Source: CAYWCV01 sp964629885 (GTDB taxonomy: Bacteria > Bacteroidota > Rhodothermia > Balneolales > CAYWCV01). Taken from it: 64,000 bases of DNA. A program made the translations under genes and the position numbers. The stretch is taken from assembly GCA_964629885.1 (NCBI GenBank), contig CAZVRJ010000006.1, positions 1-64,000 of the forward strand, given 5' to 3'. The notes below the pieces were generated by a model. It had not been told where the DNA came from. It did no database searches and saw only the letters and a program-made list of their open reading frames with translations. This document shows, piece after piece, positions 11,056-20,829 of the stretch (positions are counted from its first letter, which is position 1; every line of letters starts with the position of its first letter).

Positions 11056-13857
11056 TTAAATTGATGACAGCTTGCGCTTGGTCTCGACGATTTCAAAGCT
11101 TTCGATCACATCGCCCACTTTGATGTCGTTGAAGTTCTTGATAGAGATTCCGCACTCGTAGCCGGTAGCCACTTCTCGGACATCATCCTTGAATCGTTTG
11201 AGTGTTTCAATATCGCCTGTAAATGCCACAATGCCATCTCTAATAAGACGGATTCTGGAGTTACGGTTGATCTTGCCGTCAGTAACCATACAGCCGGCAA
11301 TAGTTCCGACACTCGGCACTTTAAAGGTTTCGCGAACTTCAACCGTAGAGGTGATCTTCTCATTCAATTCTGGGCTGAGCATGCCTTCCATCGCATCCTT
11401 GATGGCATCGACAGCGTCATAGATGACACTGAACAAACGGATGTCGATTTGCTCGACTTCGGCTAGCTTGCGTGCATTTGCCGTTGGACGAACCTGGAAT
11501 CCGATGATGATGGCGTCTGAAGCGGAGGCAAGCAACACATCCGATTCGGAGATGGCTCCAACACCGGTGTGTATTACATTGACCTGAACTTCGTCGATAC
11601 TCAGTTTTAGCAACGAGCCAGATAGGGCTTCGATAGAACCGTCTACATCACCCTTAATAATAAGGTTGAGGTCAACAACTTCGCCGAGTGCCATTCTTCT
11701 CGAAATATCGTCGAGTGTGAGGTGACGTACGAGTCGCATATCCTGCTCGCGCTTGATTTGTTGGCGCTGTTGAGATATTTCTCTTGCTTTCTTCTCATCG
11801 CTCGTGCAGACCAGTTTGTCGCCTGCTTGAGGTATGCCATCGAATCCAATAATCTGGATTGGTGTTGATGGTCCTGCCTTAAGGATACGCTGGCCGAGCT
11901 CATTTTCCATTGCGCGGACACGTCCGAACACTTGGCCTGCAACAAAAACGTCACCGATCGATATGGAACCAGTCTGAACCAGTAGGTTTGCGACCACACC
12001 CTTGCCTTTGTCGACACGGGCTTCAAGCACAATGCCACTGGCATTGCGATTGGGATTAGCCTTCAATTCCATGAGTTCAGCTTCGATGAGCACTTTTTCC
12101 AGGAGCTCGTCAATACCGGCACCCGTTTTGGCAGAAATTAGGGCAACCTGGGATTTTCCGCCGTAATCTTCGACTACAACGTTGTGCTCAAGCAACTGCT
12201 GCCTGATCTTGTCTGGATTGGCATCGGCCTTATCGATCTTGTTGATGGCAACAACCAAAGGCACACCGGCTGCCTGAGCGTGGTTGATGGCCTCAATGGT
12301 TTGGGGCATCACCGAGTCGTCGGCGGCCACAACTAGAATTACGATGTCGGTTACCTGGGCACCACGCGCACGCATGGCAGTAAAAGCCTCGTGACCAGGA
12401 GTGTCGAGGAACGTAACGGATCGACCGTCGGGAAGTGCCACCGCATAGGCACCAACGTGCTGGGTAATACCCCCCGCCTCGCCTGCGGCGACGCGGGTAT
12501 TTCGGATGTGGTCGAGAAGCGATGTTTTACCGTGGTCGACGTGACCCATCACAGTTACGATAGGAGCACGACCCACGAGGTCGTCTGGGTTATCGTCTTC
12601 CTCTTCGAAGTCGTCCAAGATATCGTCAGCGCCAACAAAGCGAATCTCTCTGTTAAATTCGGTGGCAATCAATTCGATCGTGGCAGCATCTAGACGCTGA
12701 TTGATCGATACCATGAGTCCAAGTTGTAAACAGATACCGATTACTTTTGTGGCTTGCACATTGAGTAATTCAGCCAAATCAGATACGGTAATAAATTCTG
12801 TTACCTCTAATACCGAACCTTCCATCTCGTCGATAATGGCTTGACTTTCGCGGTCGGCAGCCATTTCTTCACGTTTCATCTTGCGTCTCTTCTGACGCTT
12901 CTTGCCAGTGCCACCGCTCATAAGGGCCATGGTCTCGCGCATCTTGGTGTTCACGTCCTCTGTGTCCACAGTGCGGGTCTGCTTGCCCTTCTTCTTCTTA
13001 TCGTCGACTTTAGCCTTTGGCTTCTTGTCTTTCGATGCAGCCGAATCGGTAGCAGTGGTGGTAGTCGTAGTCGTCGGCTTAGGAGCACCTTCATTTGCTG
13101 CGCCGGTCTTCTTCTTGCGCTTCTTGCGTCCTTGGCCACCGCCACCTTCTGCGGCAATTTCTTCTTTGGTGCGGATCGCAATCCTTCCAAGTAAGCGCGT
13201 GCCTTGAAGCTTATCGGTCTTAGCTCGAATTACTTCTTCATCTTCTGCTTCAACTTCTACAACAGCAGGCTCAGAAACGGGCTCGTCTGCCTTAACAGGC
13301 TTGGGAGCCTCTACTACTGGTTTCGTCTCCACTGTTGGAGCTTCGACCACAGGTGGCGCGACTACTGGGGTAGCAACAACTGGAGGTTGGACAACCTGCG
13401 CCTTCTCGACTGGAGCGACAACTTTCGGTGCTTCTACGATCGGCTTAATCGGTTCAGGTGCAACAGGCGGAGGGATGACCTTGGCCACTTCGACGACCGG
13501 TTCAGGTTTTGGCACAGGCTGCAAAACGGGCTCGATAACCGGAACTTCGATCTTTGGTGCTTCTTCAATTGGCTCAAGAAGGGCTTCTAAGTCGAATACG
13601 TCGGCTCGGCGAGCGCTTACTGGTTGAGCGCGTTTTTGGTCGTAATCTTCACGTAGGCGCTCGTGCTCCTGGTTACGGGCCTTGTCGACACCGTAATGAG
13701 CCTCGAGGGCAGCAATCATTTCCTCCGATACGTTTTCGTTTGGTCGGTTGGAAATGGTGTGTCCGGCATCCTTCAGCGTATCCACGATTGTTTGCGTGGC
13801 CACGTTGAATTCCTTGGCTACCTTGAAGAGTTTTTTTTGTTTTCCGCCGTCTGACAT
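11056..13857 (-). CDS. infB: Translation initiation factor IF-2
   Basis: IF-2 is the GTPase that brings fMet-tRNA to the 30S subunit and promotes subunit joining. An N-terminal IF2N-like helix (VAKEFNVATQTIVDTLKDAG, residues 13-32) is followed by a long disordered linker. The linker is first Pro/Val/Ala-rich (about 90-195) and then Lys/Thr-rich with a run of seven threonines. A second IF2N domain leads into the G domain: APIVTVMGHVDHGKTSLLD (about 430-448), DTPGHEAF, NKIDKADAN. The C-terminal domains are complete (933 residues). It lies between nusA and rbfA. Confidence 0.97.
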   Translation of the reverse strand: MSDGGKQKKLFKVAKEFNVATQTIVDTLKDAGHTISNRPNENVSEEMIAALEAHYGVDKARNQEHERLREDYDQKRAQPVSARRADVFDLEALLEPIEEAPKIEVPVIEPVLQPVPKPEPVVEVAKVIPPPVAPEPIKPIVEAPKVVAPVEKAQVVQPPVVATPVVAPPVVEAPTVETKPVVEAPKPVKADEPVSEPAVVEVEAEDEEVIRAKTDKLQGTRLLGRIAIRTKEEIAAEGGGGQGRKKRKKKTGAANEGAPKPTTTTTTTATDSAASKDKKPKAKVDDKKKKGKQTRTVDTEDVNTKMRETMALMSGGTGKKRQKRRKMKREEMAADRESQAIIDEMEGSVLEVTEFITVSDLAELLNVQATKVIGICLQLGLMVSINQRLDAATIELIATEFNREIRFVGADDILDDFEEEDDNPDDLVGRAPIVTVMGHVDHGKTSLLDHIRNTRVAAGEAGGITQHVGAYAVALPDGRSVTFLDTPGHEAFTAMRARGAQVTDIVILVVAADDSVMPQTIEAINHAQAAGVPLVVAINKIDKADANPDKIRQQLLEHNVVVEDYGGKSQVALISAKTGAGIDELLEKVLIEAELMELKANPNRNASGIVLEARVDKGKGVVANLLVQTGSISIGDVFVAGQVFGRVRAMENELGQRILKAGPSTPIQIIGFDGIPQAGDKLVCTSDEKKAREISQQRQQIKREQDMRLVRHLTLDDISRRMALGEVVDLNLIIKGDVDGSIEALSGSLLKLSIDEVQVNVIHTGVGAISESDVLLASASDAIIIGFQVRPTANARKLAEVEQIDIRLFSVIYDAVDAIKDAMEGMLSPELNEKITSTVEVRETFKVPSVGTIAGCMVTDGKINRNSRIRLIRDGIVAFTGDIETLKRFKDDVREVATGYECGISIKNFNDIKVGDVIESFEIVETKRKLSSI

Positions 13858-13907
13858 ATGTAGAATTGGTTCGACTTGAGAGGAGATATATGGAAATTGT
13901 CAGTCGA

Positions 13908-15164
13908 TCAACTTCCTTCCTCCTCGAATTCTGCCTGAATGATACGCAATATTTTTTGTGCGGACTTGACGTCGATGCGACCCTCGGTGCGTCTCGAGAG
14001 TTCGTCGGCATCCATTTCGAGCACGGCCCTTGCCGTGTCGCAGCCGATGTCGTAGAGCATCCGCACCACTTCCTGTCCGAACTCCTCGGTGAATTCGGAT
14101 ATTTCGATGTCGTCTTCTTCCTCGATCTCGCGGTACACGTCGATCTCAGTCTCTGTGAGGCGCGAGGCCAGCTTGATGTTCACGCCGCCCTTGCCAATTG
14201 CCTTCGATACCTGCTCAGCGGGCACAACCACCCGTGCCTGCTTGCCTGCCGGATCCATCTCGATGGTAAGGACCTCAGCGGGCTGTAGTGCACGTTTGAT
14301 GAACTCGGTCTTCACTTGGGTGAAGTTGATCACGTCGATGTTCTCGTTGCACAGCTCGCGAACGATACTGTGGATGCGAACACCCTTCATTCCGACGCAG
14401 GCACCTACGGCATCGACCCGCTCGTCGTGGCTCAATACGGCAACCTTGGATCTGTCGCCGGGCTCGCGCACCACCTTCACGATCTCGATGATGCCGTCGA
14501 AAACCTCCGGGATCTCGTTCTCGAACAGGCGCTCCAAAAACTCGGGGGCCGTGCGCGATATGATGACCGTGGGGTTGCCGTTGTCGCGGCGCACTTCTTT
14601 GACCACGGCACGTATGGTGTCGCCTTTGCGGTACTTGTCCTTATAAATTTGCTCCTCGCGCGGCATCAGCAATTCGACGCCGTTGTGGTTGACCAGCATG
14701 TCGCGTGGGCGCACCTGGTACACTTCACCGAGGATGATCTCGCCGATGCGTTCGGAGTAGTCGTCGTAGATGTGGTCCTTCTCAATTTCGCGGATGCGCT
14801 GCACCAGCGTCTGGCGGGCCATCATCACCGAGCGCCGTCCGAAGTCCTCGATCTGGATTTCCTGCGCGTATTCGTCGTACAGTTCCAGGTCTGGATCCAG
14901 TTTCTTCGCCTTGCTCAGGGCGATCTCGGTCACCTCGTTGGTGAGCTCCTCGTCGGGAACGACCTCGCGCACGTGCAACATCTGAATGTCGCCGCGATCG
15001 GGGTTCAGAATCACGCTGAATGCCTGGTCAGAGCCGTATTTTTTCCGGATCATCGACTTGAAGACATCTTCCAAGATGCTCAGCAATGTGTCGCGATCGA
15101 TTCCTTTCTCCTTGGCAATGTCGGAGAAGGTAGATATGATTTGTTTTGAAATATTGGATTGCAT
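13908..15164 (-). CDS. nusA: Transcription termination/antitermination factor NusA
   Basis: NusA binds RNA polymerase and nascent RNA to control pausing, termination and antitermination. The 418-residue chain has the RNAP-binding N-terminal domain (to about 125), an S1 domain, and two KH domains with VGMKGVRIHSIVREL and IGKGGVNIKLASRL. A single short helix-hairpin-helix segment ends the chain, so the long C-terminal repeats of enterobacterial NusA are absent. The start at 15164 has GGAG 6 bases upstream; the longer frame opening at 15233 would overlap the end of rimP by 41 bases. Confidence 0.96.
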   Translation of the reverse strand: MQSNISKQIISTFSDIAKEKGIDRDTLLSILEDVFKSMIRKKYGSDQAFSVILNPDRGDIQMLHVREVVPDEELTNEVTEIALSKAKKLDPDLELYDEYAQEIQIEDFGRRSVMMARQTLVQRIREIEKDHIYDDYSERIGEIILGEVYQVRPRDMLVNHNGVELLMPREEQIYKDKYRKGDTIRAVVKEVRRDNGNPTVIISRTAPEFLERLFENEIPEVFDGIIEIVKVVREPGDRSKVAVLSHDERVDAVGACVGMKGVRIHSIVRELCNENIDVINFTQVKTEFIKRALQPAEVLTIEMDPAGKQARVVVPAEQVSKAIGKGGVNIKLASRLTETEIDVYREIEEEDDIEISEFTEEFGQEVVRMLYDIGCDTARAVLEMDADELSRRTEGRIDVKSAQKILRIIQAEFEEEGS

Positions 15165-15192
15165 CGTCACTCCAGGAGCAGCGGTATGCCGG

Positions 15193-15663
15193 TCACCAAG
15201 CCGGCAGGATTTTTGTTTCAATAATGTCGGCAAACTTCAGCTCGATTGGACCCTTCTTGGTTTCAAGAATGATACCATCGTCGTTCAATGTCTGAAATTT
15301 GCCCTCGAAAATGTTGGTTTTGTCGTCAACGCGGGTTTTAATCCTTGCGTTGCGACCAACATTGTTGCGATACTGTCGTATATCGGTTAGCGGACGACTT
15401 AGCCCAGGCGTCGAAACGTTTAGGGTGTAGTTGCCGTCGGCATAAAGTTCGTGTGCTTCCATAAGCAGGCCAAGTTCCCTGCTTATTCTAGTGCAGTCGT
15501 CAATATTGGCCTGCCCGACCTCCGCATCGATATATACCCAGATGATCGGAGGGCCCGAACCGCCTTTAACTTCCACATCAACCACATAGCTCGGCCCACC
15601 CTTGGCTGCCTGGTCGGCAAGGGCCTTTATCTTCGTGCTATGATCAACTGGAACTGCGGTCAT
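15193..15663 (-). CDS. rimP: Ribosome maturation factor RimP
   Basis: RimP assists 30S assembly and is the usual first gene of the nusA-infB operon. I start it at ATG 15663 (156 residues): MTAVPVDHSTKIKALAD, followed by VVDVEVKGGSGPPIIWVYID and the conserved VSTPGLSRPLTD (about 92-103). The longer frame opening at 15789 would have to read through a promoter and a terminator-shaped hairpin at 15671-15746. The C-terminal Sm-like domain (VDDKTNIFEGKFQTLNDDGI) is intact. Confidence 0.92.
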   Translation of the reverse strand: MTAVPVDHSTKIKALADQAAKGGPSYVVDVEVKGGSGPPIIWVYIDAEVGQANIDDCTRISRELGLLMEAHELYADGNYTLNVSTPGLSRPLTDIRQYRNNVGRNARIKTRVDDKTNIFEGKFQTLNDDGIILETKKGPIELKFADIIETKILPAW

Positions 15664-15670
15664 TCTTTTC

Positions 15671-15706
15671 AAAATAAAAAAAGTGAGACCCTGCTGGAGC
15701 TCACTT
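15671..15706 (-). terminator. Terminator-shaped hairpin in the rimP-nusA leader (possible attenuator)
   Basis: On the minus strand AAGTGAG, a 12-base loop and CTCACTT form a 7-bp stem. It is followed by a run of seven Ts overlapping the stem end, then ATTTT. It sits between the predicted promoter (15716-15746) and the rimP ATG (15663), so it would be transcribed before the operon. That suggests attenuation; no alternative antiterminator pairing is obvious. Confidence 0.6.
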
Positions 15707-15715
15707 ACAATTTCA

Positions 15716-15746
15716 CAAATATAGCCAAATTTTGCTATAATAACAA
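15716..15746 (-). promoter_or_regulatory. Bacteroidota-type promoter of the rimP-nusA-infB operon
   Basis: On the minus strand TTG (15744-15746), 20 bases and TATATTTG (15716-15723) give an exact match to TAnnTTTG. The predicted transcript starts a few bases downstream, just before the hairpin at 15671-15706. Confidence 0.65.
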
Positions 15747-15852
15747 TCGACGGATCGACTCGGAGGATTGAACGAAGAAGAGGACTCACGACCTTGAAAT
15801 AGGATGAACCGATCGTCGTTAACCCATTGTTCCCAAAACATCATAAGTAATC

Positions 15853-18675
15853 ATGCAATCATACAAAATTCTGTCCAGTTCATTGATCTTGGGGCTGCTA
15901 CTTTCGACGGCCGCTTTAGCCCAGCCTCAAGCAAGCTCGGGCGATATTATGGCCGAAGCCGCCCAGAAAAAGAAACAACTCAAGAGTGCCTCGATCTTTC
16001 ATTCTTATCCCATTCGAAATGTGGGTCCAGTAATACAGGGTGGCCGTGTCACTGATATTGATGTACACCCTACCAATCCCAACACCTACTATGTTGCATA
16101 TGCTTCGGGAGGCGTTTTCAAAACCACCAACAATGGGGCATCATTCGAACCGGTTTTCGACGGCAATGACGCACTTGGTGTAGGTAATATTTCAGTATCT
16201 CCAGCAAACCCCGAAATTATCTGGGTGGGGTCGGGCGAGAATAACTCATCGAGATCTAGCTATGCCGGTGCCGGTATCTTCAAATCGATGGATGGCGGCA
16301 AAACGTGGAAGCACATGGGTCTACGCCACTCCCAGCACATGGGCAGAATCGTGTCGCACCCAACAGACCCGAACACAGCTTGGGTTGCTTCACTTGGTGC
16401 TCTGTACAGCCACAATTCGGAGCGGGGATTGTATAAAACGTCTGATGGTGGCCAAACCTGGAAGAAAACGCTCTTCGTAAACGACAGCACAGGAGTTATC
16501 GACATCGCGATCCACCCAAAGAATCCGAACATACTTTGGGCTACTTCATGGGAGCGCTCGCGCTGGGCTTGGAATTTCAAGGGCAACGGCGTTGGCACAG
16601 CTATCTGGAAGAGCGAAGATGGTGGTGATACTTGGGCACGCAGCATGCAAGGATTTCCGAGCGGCGCACATGTGGGCCGTATCGGATTGGCTGTTTCTCA
16701 CTCAAACCCTGACGTGGTGTACGCAATTCTCGACAACCAGGAGGAAGTTCGCATCGACCTGCCAAGACAGCAGCCTCCGCGGGGGCTCACAGCCGCACAG
16801 GTTCGCGCCATGAACTCCACACAGTTCCAAAATATCGACAACACGGCTTTGGAAACCTTTCTGCGCGACAATCGCTATCCTGCAAAATACACTGCTGCTT
16901 CAGTCAAGCGGTCTGTTTCAAGAGGCGAATTCACCATTACAGACATTGCAGATTACCTAGGTGATGGCACCGTGCCTACATTCCGCACTACAATTAAGGG
17001 CGCAGAAGTCTATAGAAGTGACGATGGCGGCAAATCGTGGAGAAAAACGCACGAGCCACGCATCGATGCACTATATAACACTTTTGGGTATTACTTTGGC
17101 GAAATTCGTGTGTCGCCCGACAACGATAATGAAATCTACATCCTAGGTGTGCCTCTACTTAGATCGACCGATGGTGGCAAGCTGTTCGATCAGATAGACA
17201 ACGTTCAGGTCGACGAATATGGCAACCGTGTTCACGTAGATCATCAGGCCATGTGGATCAATCCAGCCAACACGAATCACATCATTCTCGGAAACGATGG
17301 TGGACTCTATGTAACTTGGGATCGCGCCACAAATTGGACACACTACAACAACAAGCCGGTTGGTCAATTCTACACGGTGAACGTGGACATGGCAACCCCG
17401 TACAACATTTACGGCGGGATGCAGGATAATGGCGTGTATTACGGCTCATCTCGCTCCGTTCCAAATAGGAGTCGCCACTGGGAGCCCATTAGCGGAGGCG
17501 ACGGTATGCACGTGGTTCCAGATCCAAGAAACCACAAAATCGTCATATCTGGAAGTCAATTCGGCAGCTACTCGAGGTATGACCTCGAAAACGGCACACG
17601 TCGATCAATAACCCCAGCAGCCGAAATTGGCAAAGCTCGCCATCGCTTTAATTGGAACACTCCTGTTATTCAAAGTCCTCATAATCCTGACATCATTTAC
17701 ATGGGCTCTCAGTACTTTATGAGGAGTCTAAACCAGGGCGACGACTTCGAAATACTCTCTGGAGACCTGACAAAAAATCGTCCGCAGGGTAATGTTCCAT
17801 ACTCGACCATCACCACGATATCGGAGTCTCCACAGGAGTTTGGTACTATCTGGGTAGGAACGGACGACGGGAACATCCACTTGACCAGAGATGCCGGCAA
17901 AACTTGGACCAATGTTTACGGTTCGCTTCCTGCCGACTTGTGGGTTGCTAAGATTCAAGCATCACCACACGATAACGGAACAGCAATTGTGGCTCTCACT
18001 GGCTACAGATACGACGATTTCAAGGCATATCTGTACAAAACAATCGATTTTGGCAAGACATGGACATCGATCGTTGGCGATTTGCCAAACGAAGCCACGA
18101 ATATCGTTATCCAGGACCGAGTTAATCCCGATCTCCTATTCGCTGGCACCGACCATGGGTCGTATGCAAGCTTGAATGGCGGTGTTAACTGGCAACCCCT
18201 GAGTGGAATGCCGAACGTGGCATCGTACGACATGGTTATTCATCCACGTGAGAACGATCTAGTTATCGGTACCCATGGCCGCAGCATTTTCATCATGGAT
18301 GTAGAGCCACTCCAAAGCCTGACCAAAGACAAGCTTGCCGAATCAGTCGTTCTATGGGAGCCCGATCAAATGCGCAGGATGCCAAATTGGGGCACACCAA
18401 GAGCTCCAATTTACAACACCCCGGCACCAGCACCTGAAATGCCGATTATGTACTATTCGGCGAACGGTGGATCAGCTAAAGTCAAGATTAGCAACGAAGA
18501 TGGCTCATTCGTTCACGAGGCGACAGTCACTGCAAGCAAAGGCTTTGGGTTTTACAACTGGAACCTCATGGGCAAGACTGCTACCGAGACGACCTATGCT
18601 GCAGTTGGTACCTATACACTGGAAATGACAATCGGCGGGAAAACTGCCAAAACCAAGATCACCCTTGTTCGCTAA
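15853..18675 (+). CDS. Secreted BNR/VPS10-type beta-propeller protein
   Basis: This 940-residue exported protein has a signal peptide (hydrophobic LILGLLLSTAALA, cleavage expected before QPQ near residue 24). It carries many sialidase-type Asp-box repeats of the form SxDxGxTW, including SMDGGKTW, TSDGGQTW, SEDGGDTW, SDDGGKSW and TRDAGKTW. These define one or two beta-propellers of the sortilin/VPS10 or BNR class. Such proteins are often labelled glycosyl hydrolase, but no catalytic residues can be assigned and the substrate is unknown. I do not see a type IX sorting domain; the C-terminus is a beta-sandwich-like stretch ending TKITLVR. It is divergent from rimP and overlaps the next gene by 11 bases. 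Confidence 0.85.
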   Translation: MQSYKILSSSLILGLLLSTAALAQPQASSGDIMAEAAQKKKQLKSASIFHSYPIRNVGPVIQGGRVTDIDVHPTNPNTYYVAYASGGVFKTTNNGASFEPVFDGNDALGVGNISVSPANPEIIWVGSGENNSSRSSYAGAGIFKSMDGGKTWKHMGLRHSQHMGRIVSHPTDPNTAWVASLGALYSHNSERGLYKTSDGGQTWKKTLFVNDSTGVIDIAIHPKNPNILWATSWERSRWAWNFKGNGVGTAIWKSEDGGDTWARSMQGFPSGAHVGRIGLAVSHSNPDVVYAILDNQEEVRIDLPRQQPPRGLTAAQVRAMNSTQFQNIDNTALETFLRDNRYPAKYTAASVKRSVSRGEFTITDIADYLGDGTVPTFRTTIKGAEVYRSDDGGKSWRKTHEPRIDALYNTFGYYFGEIRVSPDNDNEIYILGVPLLRSTDGGKLFDQIDNVQVDEYGNRVHVDHQAMWINPANTNHIILGNDGGLYVTWDRATNWTHYNNKPVGQFYTVNVDMATPYNIYGGMQDNGVYYGSSRSVPNRSRHWEPISGGDGMHVVPDPRNHKIVISGSQFGSYSRYDLENGTRRSITPAAEIGKARHRFNWNTPVIQSPHNPDIIYMGSQYFMRSLNQGDDFEILSGDLTKNRPQGNVPYSTITTISESPQEFGTIWVGTDDGNIHLTRDAGKTWTNVYGSLPADLWVAKIQASPHDNGTAIVALTGYRYDDFKAYLYKTIDFGKTWTSIVGDLPNEATNIVIQDRVNPDLLFAGTDHGSYASLNGGVNWQPLSGMPNVASYDMVIHPRENDLVIGTHGRSIFIMDVEPLQSLTKDKLAESVVLWEPDQMRRMPNWGTPRAPIYNTPAPAPEMPIMYYSANGGSAKVKISNEDGSFVHEATVTASKGFGFYNWNLMGKTATETTYAAVGTYTLEMTIGGKTAKTKITLVR

Positions 18676-19162
18676 GACCATACACATCAGCTTGTTCGTA
18701 TTGCTCCTCGCCGGTACCATATCGTGTACCGGCGGGGGCAACTCCGAAACAACAACCAGTACTTCATCAACCCCTCCAGGGCGTGTACTCGACTATACGC
18801 GAGATCTTCGGTTTCTTGAAGAAGATGGATCCGTGATATCCGAGATTCGCGTCGCTGTGGTCGACACAGACGAAACGCGCAACATGGGACTCATGGATGT
18901 CCGCGACATGCCCGAGAATCGCGGCATGTTGTTCATATTCGAGCAGGAAGCCCCCCTTACCTTTTGGATGGCTAACACTCCCCTGTCTCTCGACATCATC
19001 TATGTTAACGCACAGAAACAGATCGTGACCATTCACACTAACACGCCTCCATTGTCAGAGAAAAACTTTGACTCGAGCAGCGATGCCATGTATGCAATAG
19101 AGGTGAATGCCGGCTACTGTCTCAAGTACGATATTAGGGAAGGTCTAAGAGTAGATTTTTAG
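18665..19162 (+). CDS. DUF192 family lipoprotein
   Basis: The 165-residue protein begins with a lipoprotein signal (LFVLLLAGTISC, lipobox cysteine at about residue 21) and a Ser/Thr-rich linker. A DUF192 domain follows: ETRNMGLMDVRDMPENRGMLF, then LTFWMANTPLSLDIIYVN and YAIEVNAGYC. DUF192 is a small beta fold of unknown biochemical role found in envelope or secreted proteins. The start is TTG at 18665, overlapping the end of the BNR protein gene by 11 bases. No ATG lies ahead of the signal peptide, so translational coupling is likely. It converges with fbp, overlapping it by 4 bases. Confidence 0.88.
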   Translation: MFAKTIHISLFVLLLAGTISCTGGGNSETTTSTSSTPPGRVLDYTRDLRFLEEDGSVISEIRVAVVDTDETRNMGLMDVRDMPENRGMLFIFEQEAPLTFWMANTPLSLDIIYVNAQKQIVTIHTNTPPLSEKNFDSSSDAMYAIEVNAGYCLKYDIREGLRVDF

Positions 19163-20172
19163 GAAGGGTACTCTTTCATGAAACGCTCCACATCGGCGAC
19201 ATTTTGTTTCGAGCCGATGTATATAGGTGATCGCTGATGAAGGGATTCGGGCGTAATCTCCATGATTCGCTTCTTGCCGTCAATTGCTTTGCCACCTGCC
19301 TGCTCAATGATGAAAGCCATTGGGTTGCATTCGTACATCAACCTTAGCTTACCCTTTGGGTAGGCTTTGCTCGATGGATAGATGAATATCCCTCCTTTAT
19401 GAAGAATCCGATGTATATCGGCAACCATCGAGCCAATGTATCTGGCTGAGTAAGGGCGCATGCTGTCTGGATCTTCATCCTGACAGAATTTGATGTATTT
19501 TTTCAACCCCTCTTCCCAACTTTTATAGCTACCCTCGTTTATAGAGTAGGTAGGACCCAGTTCGGGAATCCTGATATTATTGTCGGCTAGAAAGAACTCC
19601 CCGATGCTCGGGTCGAGTGTAAAGGTTGTAACACCGAGGCCTGTTGTGTAAACTAACATCGTGCTTGATCCATAAACGACGTAACCGGCTGCGGTTTGGC
19701 TTACTCCTGGCTGGAGGGCATCGGAGAGGTCTGGCTCGTCGGCCGTATCGGTTACACGGCGGTAGATCGAGAAGATGGTTCCAACTGAGACGTTTACGTC
19801 GATGTTGGATGAACCGTCTAAGGGGTCGGTATATACGAGATATTTACCTGACGAACTCTGAAGTCGGATTAACTCTTCGTTCTCCTCAGAGACGATCATC
19901 GACACGTTTCCACTTCTCGAAAGTGCCGATAACATTTGGTCGTTGGCAAAGACATCCAACTTTTTGACGTGCTCGCCTTGCACGTTCACAGATCCCATAT
20001 TGCCTAAAATATTTGTAATACCAGCCTTGTTGATTTCCCTCGATATGATCTTAGCGGCAAGTCCAATATCGCGGAGCAACTGGGATAACTCGCCCGTTGC
20101 ACCACGAAATCGATTTTGACCCCTGATGATGAATTCCTCCAGAGTTATGAGACGATCTTTCGATTTATCCAT
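19159..20172 (-). CDS. fbp: Fructose-1,6-bisphosphatase, class 1
   Basis: This enzyme hydrolyses fructose-1,6-bisphosphate in gluconeogenesis, or in sugar-phosphate cycles in autotrophs. The metal and substrate site is DPLDGSSNIDVN (about 116-127), with SEENEEL upstream supplying acidic ligands. PYSARYIGSMVADIHRIL and GGIFIYPSS are the usual class 1 C-terminal motifs. At 337 residues it is full length. It follows coaE on the same strand. Confidence 0.96.
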   Translation of the reverse strand: MDKSKDRLITLEEFIIRGQNRFRGATGELSQLLRDIGLAAKIISREINKAGITNILGNMGSVNVQGEHVKKLDVFANDQMLSALSRSGNVSMIVSEENEELIRLQSSSGKYLVYTDPLDGSSNIDVNVSVGTIFSIYRRVTDTADEPDLSDALQPGVSQTAAGYVVYGSSTMLVYTTGLGVTTFTLDPSIGEFFLADNNIRIPELGPTYSINEGSYKSWEEGLKKYIKFCQDEDPDSMRPYSARYIGSMVADIHRILHKGGIFIYPSSKAYPKGKLRLMYECNPMAFIIEQAGGKAIDGKKRIMEITPESLHQRSPIYIGSKQNVADVERFMKEYPS

Positions 20173-20237
20173 TCGAATAATTTAATTTCAGAAAAGCGCT
20201 TTTTTTACAATTTTCAATATACCCCTAACTGGAAGAC

Positions 20238-20825
20238 TTATACAAGCTGCCTGTACAGTGTCATAGCTGATTCCTTTAAATCCTCGAGCGTTCCGTCATT
20301 TCTGATGACGGCATCTGCTAAAGGCAAATACGATTCGTAATCTGGCTGAGCGTTCATTCTGCCCAGCACTTGTTCGGCAGACGAACCGTCGCGTTTCGCG
20401 ACACGCTGTAATCTACTGCCACTGTCAGCTAAAACTAGGATAACCTTATCGAGATCGCTGGGTCGTCCGCTTTGAAGCAATATGGCCGCCTCTCGCACTG
20501 CCATAGGATACCCACCCAATTCAGCCTCGGTCATTAGACGATCCGATTCGCGATATACCGCTGGGTGGACAATCGCGTTCAGCTCAGCAACTCGATTATC
20601 TGCGAATGCCTGCTTGGCAAGCCATGGTCTATTAAGGGATCCATCATCAAAGTAGGCCTGATCTCCGAATGCAAGTTTAATGGCATCTACCACCGATGGG
20701 TCGTTCGTCATAATGTTTTTTGCGAGTTCATCGGCATATATCACGAATGCGCCTTCTCTCTCCCAGACCTTGCAAACCGTAGACTTGCCACTTCCTATCC
20801 CACCGGTTATTCCTACTCTAACCAT
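20238..20825 (-). CDS. coaE: Dephospho-CoA kinase
   Basis: CoaE phosphorylates the 3'-hydroxyl of dephospho-CoA in the last step of CoA synthesis. The P-loop is GITGGIGSGKSTV, right after the start. YADELAKNIM and LNAIVHPAV are typical of the family, and the chain ends with a lid and helix. I start it at ATG 20825 (195 residues), 4 bases after the prfB stop; the upstream frame to 20867 would overlap prfB and add unrelated residues. Confidence 0.94.
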   Translation of the reverse strand: MVRVGITGGIGSGKSTVCKVWEREGAFVIYADELAKNIMTNDPSVVDAIKLAFGDQAYFDDGSLNRPWLAKQAFADNRVAELNAIVHPAVYRESDRLMTEAELGGYPMAVREAAILLQSGRPSDLDKVILVLADSGSRLQRVAKRDGSSAEQVLGRMNAQPDYESYLPLADAVIRNDGTLEDLKESAMTLYRQLV

Positions 20826-20829
20826 GACC

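Noticed and set aside
13204..13627. Plus-strand Trp/Arg-rich and Thr/Gly-rich open frames opposite the infB linker
   Set aside because: They mirror the repetitive Pro/Val/Ala codons of the IF-2 linker and have no independent start signal.
14316..15149. A 277-codon plus-strand open frame opposite nusA
   Set aside because: It is a shadow of nusA in a GC-rich stretch, with no family motif.
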